Shown piece by piece: positions 5,629-9,796 of a stretch of DNA of 9,796 bases. The DNA is from JADFUS01 sp964368765 (GTDB lineage Bacteria; Bacteroidota; Bacteroidia; Bacteroidales; Rikenellaceae). Each line of letters begins with the position of its first letter. Position 1 is the first letter of the stretch. The notes beneath the pieces were generated by a model, which searched no databases, had not been told where the DNA came from, and worked only from the letters and a program-made list of their open reading frames with translations. The DNA lies in NCBI GenBank assembly GCA_964368765.1, contig CAYJCU010000079.1, forward strand, positions 1 to 9,796. Reading direction: 5' to 3'. The position numbers and the translations under genes are program-made.

Positions 5629-7368
5629 TTACCATTTGCTACCAACCTGTTTTGATACTATTTCGCCATTACTGTCATAATAAATGCCTTTATCTGGTTT
5701 ATCTCTAGAGAAAGTTCCAACAAATTTACGCCCATCTTGCCAATAATAGACACCTTCGCCATCTTGTTTATCCTTTTTGAAACTCCCCTCGTATCTATCT
5801 CCATTATTCCAATATAATACTCCTTTACCTGTACTTTCTCCATCAACGAAATCGCCCTCATATTTTGTGCCACTTGCCCAAGTATACACACCCTTACCTG
5901 TTCTTTCTCCATCAACGAAATCGCCCTCGTATTTTGCGCCACTTGCCCAAGTATATAAACCTTTACCTGTTCTTTCTCCATCAACGAAATCGCCCTCGTA
6001 TCTTGTGCCACTTGTCCATGTATATATTCCTTTACCTGTTCTTTTTCCATTAACGAAATCACCCTCGTATCTTGTGCCATCTGCCCATGTAAACACACCT
6101 TTACCCGATCTACTGTTATTTAAATATTCACCTTCATATATGTCGCCATTTGCCCACAAATATACTCCTTTACCTGTTTTGTCTCCATTAACATATTCAC
6201 CGTCATATTTTTCGCCATTTTTCCAAGTATATACTCCTTTACCATGGAGAATACCGCTCTTATGTTGTCCTACATAGGTACCATCATCATAATCAAATGT
6301 ACCCGTTGGTAAATTATCTGATGTCGATTTATTGCCAGTTGTCGTAGGATTATACTTATTTTCTGTTGGTTTAGTAGTTGTTGGCTTTACCGTTGTTGGT
6401 TTAGTAGCTGTGGTTGTAGGTTTCTCTGATCTTTGCGCAACCGCTACATTTGTATCATTTTTAGGTTTAGAATTTAGAGTAAAAGACTCAAAATTAGGCT
6501 TAACTTTATGCTTAGGGGTTGAATTATCCACAATGCTATAATCACGCCACGCTTTAGCTGCGCCACTAGGCACTGTATTAGGGGTCTGCATCTTAGGATT
6601 AGAGATAACAGATAACTCCATAACACTCTGCTTGATATAGTCGGCTAACTCTCCATAGCTTATATCGCCTTTAGTCTCTTGTAGTTTTTTTAATAAGAAA
6701 TATGTAAATGTACCATGCCCCTTCTCTTTATATGCAAAAGCTGTCTCGTCGCCCGATGCAGCCGAAAATAGAACACTATTCCCGCTAGGAAGACCGCTCT
6801 TAGCCTTTATGGCTACACCACGTGCCGAGGTCATCATTGCCCCCTCGCGCTCTGTACCACTAAAGCAGGCATCAATAAAATAGGTTACCGAACCAGCACC
6901 TGTCTTGCCAATTATCTCATACAGTTTTTCGAGACTAAAAGCAACCATAGTGTTAGAGTTATGGCAATCAATAGGCAGAAGATAAGCCGCACCAGTCGCG
7001 TCGTCAGGTATTCCATGCCCTGAATAGAAAAATATTAGTTTTGCTTTGCTCTTATAAACCGAACCAATTTTTTGAATCCAGTCAATAGCACCTACCATAT
7101 TACCAAGGGTAGCATCCTCAACAATTTTAATATTTTTTGTTGGTACACCTAGCGTTCTAAGACAGTACTCTCTGAATACACGCCCATCATTAATGGCAAA
7201 ATCTACTTTAGACTCGCTCTCATAATTCTCATTTGCAATAATAACAACAAATGTGTTTTTGTTGTCATAGCCCGTAATTGGAATATTAACATCTACATCT
7301 ACTTGCGATTGGGAATAACCTGTAACCGCTAAACAAAACACCATTGTTAATAATAAAAATCTTTTCAT
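5629..7368 (-). CDS. Secreted caspase-like (peptidase C14) protein with nine MORN repeats
   Basis: The 579-residue protein has a Sec signal peptide (MKRFLLLTMVFCLAVTGYS|Q). A caspase-fold domain spans about 36-275. The catalytic dyad is visible as His118 in FFYSGHG and Cys168 in YFIDACFSG, and a further SAASGDETAFAY segment (202-213) fits the p10-like part of bacterial caspase/metacaspase homologues. A Thr/Pro/Lys-rich linker follows (316-345), then nine MORN repeats of 23 residues (365-570; consensus YEGDFVDGERTGKGVYTWASGTK). It is probably periplasmic or exported. Substrates are unknown; P1 specificity cannot be read off. MORN repeats often mediate membrane or protein contacts. All key residues are present, so it should be active. 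It is separated from the upstream DUF4384 gene by the inserted MITE-like element, which now sits in its 5' region. Confidence 0.93.
   Translation of the reverse strand: MKRFLLLTMVFCLAVTGYSQSQVDVDVNIPITGYDNKNTFVVIIANENYESESKVDFAINDGRVFREYCLRTLGVPTKNIKIVEDATLGNMVGAIDWIQKIGSVYKSKAKLIFFYSGHGIPDDATGAAYLLPIDCHNSNTMVAFSLEKLYEIIGKTGAGSVTYFIDACFSGTEREGAMMTSARGVAIKAKSGLPSGNSVLFSAASGDETAFAYKEKGHGTFTYFLLKKLQETKGDISYGELADYIKQSVMELSVISNPKMQTPNTVPSGAAKAWRDYSIVDNSTPKHKVKPNFESFTLNSKPKNDTNVAVAQRSEKPTTTATKPTTVKPTTTKPTENKYNPTTTGNKSTSDNLPTGTFDYDDGTYVGQHKSGILHGKGVYTWKNGEKYDGEYVNGDKTGKGVYLWANGDIYEGEYLNNSRSGKGVFTWADGTRYEGDFVNGKRTGKGIYTWTSGTRYEGDFVDGERTGKGLYTWASGAKYEGDFVDGERTGKGVYTWASGTKYEGDFVDGESTGKGVLYWNNGDRYEGSFKKDKQDGEGVYYWQDGRKFVGTFSRDKPDKGIYYDSNGEIVSKQVGSKW
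5659..6276 (-). repeat. Tandem 69-nt MORN-coding repeats
   Basis: Nine consecutive in-frame units encode the MORN repeats. Units 5 (5932-6000) and 6 (5863-5931) match at 65 of 69 nucleotides, and units 4 and 7 are also close, while the outer units differ much more. The centre has therefore expanded recently by duplication of whole 69-nt units, and copy number could vary between strains without breaking the frame. Confidence 0.85.
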
Positions 7369-7392
7369 AATCTTATTTATTCTATTTAATAC

Positions 7393-7562
7393 TTAGAAAC
7401 TGTTTAAATTTTTATCGCCTAACTTACAGATAGCTATTTGGTTTTGATTGTCGATTTTGCAAATCTAGCTTATAGCGGGACTATTAGTTATATTTGCAAA
7501 AGTGAGAAGCAAATCTAAAGAGCCCCTGTAAGTTGCGTGAGAAAATTTTAAACAGTTTCTTA
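7393..7562. mobile_element. MITE-like element with 34-nt terminal inverted repeats and TTA duplications
   Basis: The element spans 7396-7559 (164 nt). Its ends GAAACTGTTTAAA… (7396-7429) and the reverse complement of 7526-7559 agree at 29 of 34 positions. Direct TTA repeats flank it (7393-7395 and 7560-7562). No transposase ORF is inside. An inner inverted repeat TTTTGCAAAT (7456-7465) / ATTTGCAAAA (7492-7501) adds structure. A 3-bp TNA duplication is typical of some IS5-family groups, so it could be mobilised by such a transposase elsewhere in the genome; the parent element is not seen here. The right TTA is the stop codon of the DUF4384 gene. Confidence 0.8.
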
Positions 7563-8444
7563 TTTAGCCTTTATTGTGATAGCTTTTTCTACTACCTGCA
7601 ACTTATCGTCGTGCTTACGATTCTCCGCTAACCACTCTTGAAACTGCTCTAGTGTCAATTGTCTAGGTATCAACTCTCCCTTCGATTTATCGCTAGCTTT
7701 AGCAAAACTATTAGGCGAGAAGATGATATATAGATAATTTACCTCATCCTTATCGCCTGCCACCGTAAAATTATACTCATCAACAAAATTAGCCTCATCA
7801 GCCTCAGCAGATTCAATATCAAAAAGGATATACTCACTATCTTTCTCTATCTTTTTTACACTATTAGGCGAATTTTGGTATGGTAATAAACAATATACAA
7901 TACCATCTTCACCCAGTAGATATACTGTTAGGTAACCTGCTTGTGGAGATTTAAAAAACAGAAAAAAATCGTTGCCCGACTGAAATTCTGTACTCTCTGA
8001 ATCTAGTGTTGCATCTTGGCGCAACACCTTAGCTGTAATATCTATCTTGGCTCGTATAACTTCACGCACCTTGCCTTTAACAGTTGCAATAAGAAATATC
8101 TGCCCATCTTGTATAACCCTCTCCACTTTAGGTTTATCAATATCCTCTATCCAATCTCCAGCTAGATTACTTGTTGCATGACTCACAAACTTAATATTGT
8201 CTGTCTCATTTGTTTTGGTTGTCAATGTGATATTGTTTTGATTGACACTTCCACCACCAAAAGCATTATTAATAGCATCTATCTTGGCATAGGTTATTGC
8301 TCGTTTAGTTGCCTCATCTATACTCATACTAGACGGTACGGGATATGAGTATTTCCCTGTTGATGTCTTGATTTTCGCTTTCTGTGCAAACGAAATATTT
8401 ACCGTAAATACAATAGATACTATTAATAGTAATATACGTCCCAT
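7560..8444 (-). CDS. Secreted DUF4384-domain protein
   Basis: From ATG 8444 the product is 294 residues: a Sec signal peptide (MGRILLLIVSIVFTVNISFA|Q), then an N-terminal domain (about 25-135). This has the LPP20/FlgT-like pattern SIDEATKRAITYAKIDAINN followed by beta strands. A DUF4384-like domain (about 150-245) follows, with NDFFLFFKSPQAGYLTVYLL and DGIVYCLLPYQ. The frame extends upstream to ATG 8483. I prefer 8444 because a GAGGAG stretch lies just before it and because it gives a normal signal peptide length. DUF4384 domains are often associated with caspase-like proteases in bacteria, and here a caspase gene follows. Exact role unknown. Its stop codon coincides with the TTA target of the MITE-like insertion; the coding sequence is intact. 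Confidence 0.85.
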   Translation of the reverse strand: MGRILLLIVSIVFTVNISFAQKAKIKTSTGKYSYPVPSSMSIDEATKRAITYAKIDAINNAFGGGSVNQNNITLTTKTNETDNIKFVSHATSNLAGDWIEDIDKPKVERVIQDGQIFLIATVKGKVREVIRAKIDITAKVLRQDATLDSESTEFQSGNDFFLFFKSPQAGYLTVYLLGEDGIVYCLLPYQNSPNSVKKIEKDSEYILFDIESAEADEANFVDEYNFTVAGDKDEVNYLYIIFSPNSFAKASDKSKGELIPRQLTLEQFQEWLAENRKHDDKLQVVEKAITIKAK

Positions 8445-8453
8445 TTCTCCTCT
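8445..8453 (-). promoter_or_regulatory. Ribosome binding site deciding the DUF4384 start
   Basis: Minus strand AGAGGAGAA directly precedes ATG 8444. The purine-rich core GAGGAG is close to the start, but it is the only clear Shine-Dalgarno-like sequence in the cluster. It supports this start over ATG 8483. Confidence 0.5.
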
Positions 8454-8524
8454 ATTTATTTTTGAAAATTTATTTGTGCCCATTTTTTATGGGCTATCTA
8501 CTAGTTATATGTCTACTCAGGTGT

Positions 8525-9349
8525 TTATTCTGTAAGTAGTTTGCGAATTCTGTCGTACTCTCTCTCCATTCTACTTATAATTATATTATAATTCTCTTCA
8601 ATAGTTTTTAATAATTCCTTTTTCCCCTCAAGAGGAATCATATTATTCTCGAGCATAAAATGAAGCATTTCTGTGTTTTTTGCCCCCAGAATACAACCTT
8701 TATCAGAATCATCACCCTCAATATCAATGATATTAGAACTTATGCAATCAAAATCGTCATCACCAAAATCATCCTCTAGCATCTTATTAAACTCTTCGGC
8801 AGTGAAACCCATATTGGTTGGGTCGAAATCTCTGCCATCCTCCAATTCTAACCACTCTACCATCTCCTCATATTCGGGGTGTTTTGGGTTAGACATAACC
8901 TCACGGAGATGTACGTAGCCCCCAATACCGCCACAACCATCTGGTGGGGCAGCATTCTTACCCGTAATAAATTTAACATCGCACCCAAACTCTAACTGAG
9001 GTAGAATGGCCTCAACAACAATATCATGAACCCAATCATCGCCAAAGTCATACACATAACGGAGACGCTGACCCTTCTCTGTTAATATATCCTCTAGAAT
9101 AGCATCCTCATACGCCTCCATTTGTTCCTCTTCCTCAGGTGATAAATCGTCATCATCATAGGGTACTAAATATGTTTGGTGCTTATTATAAAATTTGTGC
9201 AGATGACCGCCGCCCCATGGCATTACTGTTTCTATGTAATCACTCAGTTCTTCAAGTCCAATATCAGAATTAACCACTATACGTCTCCATATAAGAGGTT
9301 TAATATTATTTAACGATATTTTTAGTTGTAAAGCGTAATTTTCTCTCAT
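8525..9349 (-). CDS. Plasmid pRiA4b Orf3-like protein
   Basis: The 274-residue protein has no signal peptide and should be cytoplasmic. It shows the family pattern: ALQLKISLNNIKPLIWRRI (6-24), HLHKF (49-53), YVYDFGDDWVHDI (98-110), GKNAAPPDGCGGIGGY (130-145) and FDPTNMGF (175-182). A very acidic insertion (DDDDLSPEEEEQ, 65-76) and a C-terminal extension with a charged, probably coiled-coil end (240-274) go beyond the core. The molecular function of this family is not established; members often sit near mobile elements or defence genes. It is the first gene after the only clear promoter of the cluster. It ends 80 nt before the preferred start of the secreted DUF4384 gene, so the two are probably co-transcribed. 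Confidence 0.88.
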   Translation of the reverse strand: MRENYALQLKISLNNIKPLIWRRIVVNSDIGLEELSDYIETVMPWGGGHLHKFYNKHQTYLVPYDDDDLSPEEEEQMEAYEDAILEDILTEKGQRLRYVYDFGDDWVHDIVVEAILPQLEFGCDVKFITGKNAAPPDGCGGIGGYVHLREVMSNPKHPEYEEMVEWLELEDGRDFDPTNMGFTAEEFNKMLEDDFGDDDFDCISSNIIDIEGDDSDKGCILGAKNTEMLHFMLENNMIPLEGKKELLKTIEENYNIIISRMEREYDRIRKLLTE

Positions 9350-9407
9350 TTTATTTAAGTTTTGTTAATTTTAATTTATATTTAATATAAAATAAATTAT
9401 TATAAAG

Positions 9408-9438
9408 CAAAGATACACATTTTTTGTTACGTTGCAAA
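9408..9438 (-). promoter_or_regulatory. Bacteroidetes-type promoter of the minus-strand cluster
   Basis: On the minus strand TTTG (9438-9435) and TATCTTTG (9415-9408) are separated by exactly 19 nt, matching the Bacteroidetes primary sigma consensus TTTG-N19-21-TAnnTTTG. Transcription should start a few nt downstream, giving an AT-rich leader of about 50 nt before ATG 9349. Confidence 0.8.
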
Positions 9439-9568
9439 ATGGTTATAAAAAAAATACATATGATAGTGAAGTAATTATATGAAATTAGTGGTATCCAGTC
9501 AGGTAAACGCACGAAAAATATTTTTAAGATGCACATAAATTTCTCCGATTTATTTTTCTGTAAATTAT

Positions 9569-9614
9569 GCTTATTTTGAAAAAATAACTAGGCTTTCAGC
9601 CTTGCAAAAAAAAA
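9569..9614 (-). repeat. Dispersed intergenic motif, copy 2
   Basis: This resembles 5446-5486: an A-rich stretch, then AGGCTTTCAGCCT (a 5-bp stem), then TTGCAAAAAAAAA. On the minus strand the stem AGGCT-GAA-AGCCT is followed by AGTTATTTTTT, a possible weak terminator for a gene beyond the window. Confidence 0.45.
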
Positions 9615-9721
9615 CGTTTCGTCGCTTTAAGCTCCTTACAACGCTCACTCTCGTTCGCTTTATAAAATATTATTGTTGTCCGGTAAAAAAAATCAAAAAA
9701 ACCTAGTAACTGCCTATTCTG

Positions 9722-9772
9722 CAATAAATTAGTTGTAATTTAATTATAGGGGCTTGCAAAAACAAAAATTTT
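9722..9772 (-). repeat. Intergenic repeat, copy B (inverted relative to 3171-3220)
   Basis: The reverse complement reads GTTTTTGCAAGCCCCTATA then ATTAAATTACAACTAATTT, close to copy A. The palindromic partner arm of copy A is much decayed here (GATTTTTTTACTTCTAGG at 9773-9790). Confidence 0.6.
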
Positions 9773-9796
9773 GATTTTTTTACTTCTAGGAGTGCC

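Larger units (their letters stand above)
9439..9796. other. Intergenic region upstream of the cluster
   Basis: There is no convincing gene in this AT-rich stretch. It contains a second copy of a dispersed motif (9569-9614) and the inverted repeat copy B (9722-9772). The long T runs on the minus strand next to short GC stems may terminate a minus-strand transcript entering from the right. The window ends inside the repeat's flank. Confidence 0.5.

Noticed and set aside
5659..6276. Regular tandem repeats as a possible CRISPR array
   Set aside because: The units are contiguous, without unique spacers, and encode MORN repeats in frame.
5658..6277. Several long open frames on both strands over the MORN region
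   Set aside because: They arise because the 69-nt unit is divisible by three, so any stop-free frame in one unit stays open through all units. The MORN frame is the real one.
7456..7517. TAGATTTG sequences on the minus strand inside the MITE-like element as outward promoters for the caspase gene
   Set aside because: Neither has a TTTG at the required 19-21 nt upstream, and such motifs are frequent in AT-rich DNA.
9351..9536. 61-codon minus-strand open frame upstream of the pRiA4b-like gene
   Set aside because: It covers the promoter at 9408-9438, is extremely AT-rich with biased Ile/Phe/Tyr/Lys content expected from AT-rich noncoding DNA, and resembles no family.

Overview
The window looks like an AT-rich chromosomal segment from a member of the Bacteroidales/Bacteroidetes. 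Four things support this. There is a TTTG-N19-TATCTTTG promoter of the Bacteroidetes type. Most starts lack a Shine-Dalgarno sequence. The predicted exported proteins all have signal peptides that end just before a Gln. The RHS repeats are of the Bacteroidetes kind (YTYDSNGNM, YHLTDHLGSVRAVF, YYPFGG). I cannot name genus or species from this sequence.

Left part, 1-3000, plus strand: a graveyard of RHS cassettes. The tail of a gene (3-71) with its terminator is followed by an RHS 3'-end fragment (134-752), broken by an 82-nt structured insert whose removal restores the frame. Next come an unrecognised ORF (754-1104), a translationally coupled five-helix membrane protein (1097-1591) and a strong terminator. 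A minus-strand gene remnant (1722-1859) follows, then a second RHS fragment (1865-2071) with the same insert at the same place, a frameshifted small signal-peptide ORF (2177-2334) and a lipoprotein (2394-2990). The recurring order RHS end, unknown tail, small membrane or lipid-anchored protein resembles displaced RHS C-terminal toxin/immunity cassettes. This is an inference; no tail is recognised.

Junction, 3000-3275: the C-terminal end of a minus-strand gene resembling an FGE-sulfatase (SUMF1) domain protein ends in a near-perfect 48-nt palindrome. One arm of the palindrome and its flank recur, inverted, at the right edge of the window.

Right part, 3276-9349, minus strand: five genes read right to left. 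They are a pRiA4b Orf3-like protein, a secreted DUF4384 protein, a secreted caspase-like protease with nine MORN repeats, a secreted MltC-type lytic transglycosylase and a secreted LPP20-like protein. A clear promoter precedes the first gene. A terminator hairpin after the caspase gene suggests that the last two genes form a second unit. A 164-nt MITE-like element with 34-nt terminal inverted repeats and TTA target duplications sits exactly at the stop codon of the DUF4384 gene. Four of the five proteins are predicted to be exported, so the cluster probably acts in the cell envelope: murein cleavage, a regulatory or processing protease, and two small exported adaptor-like proteins. No function for the whole set can be proven from sequence alone.
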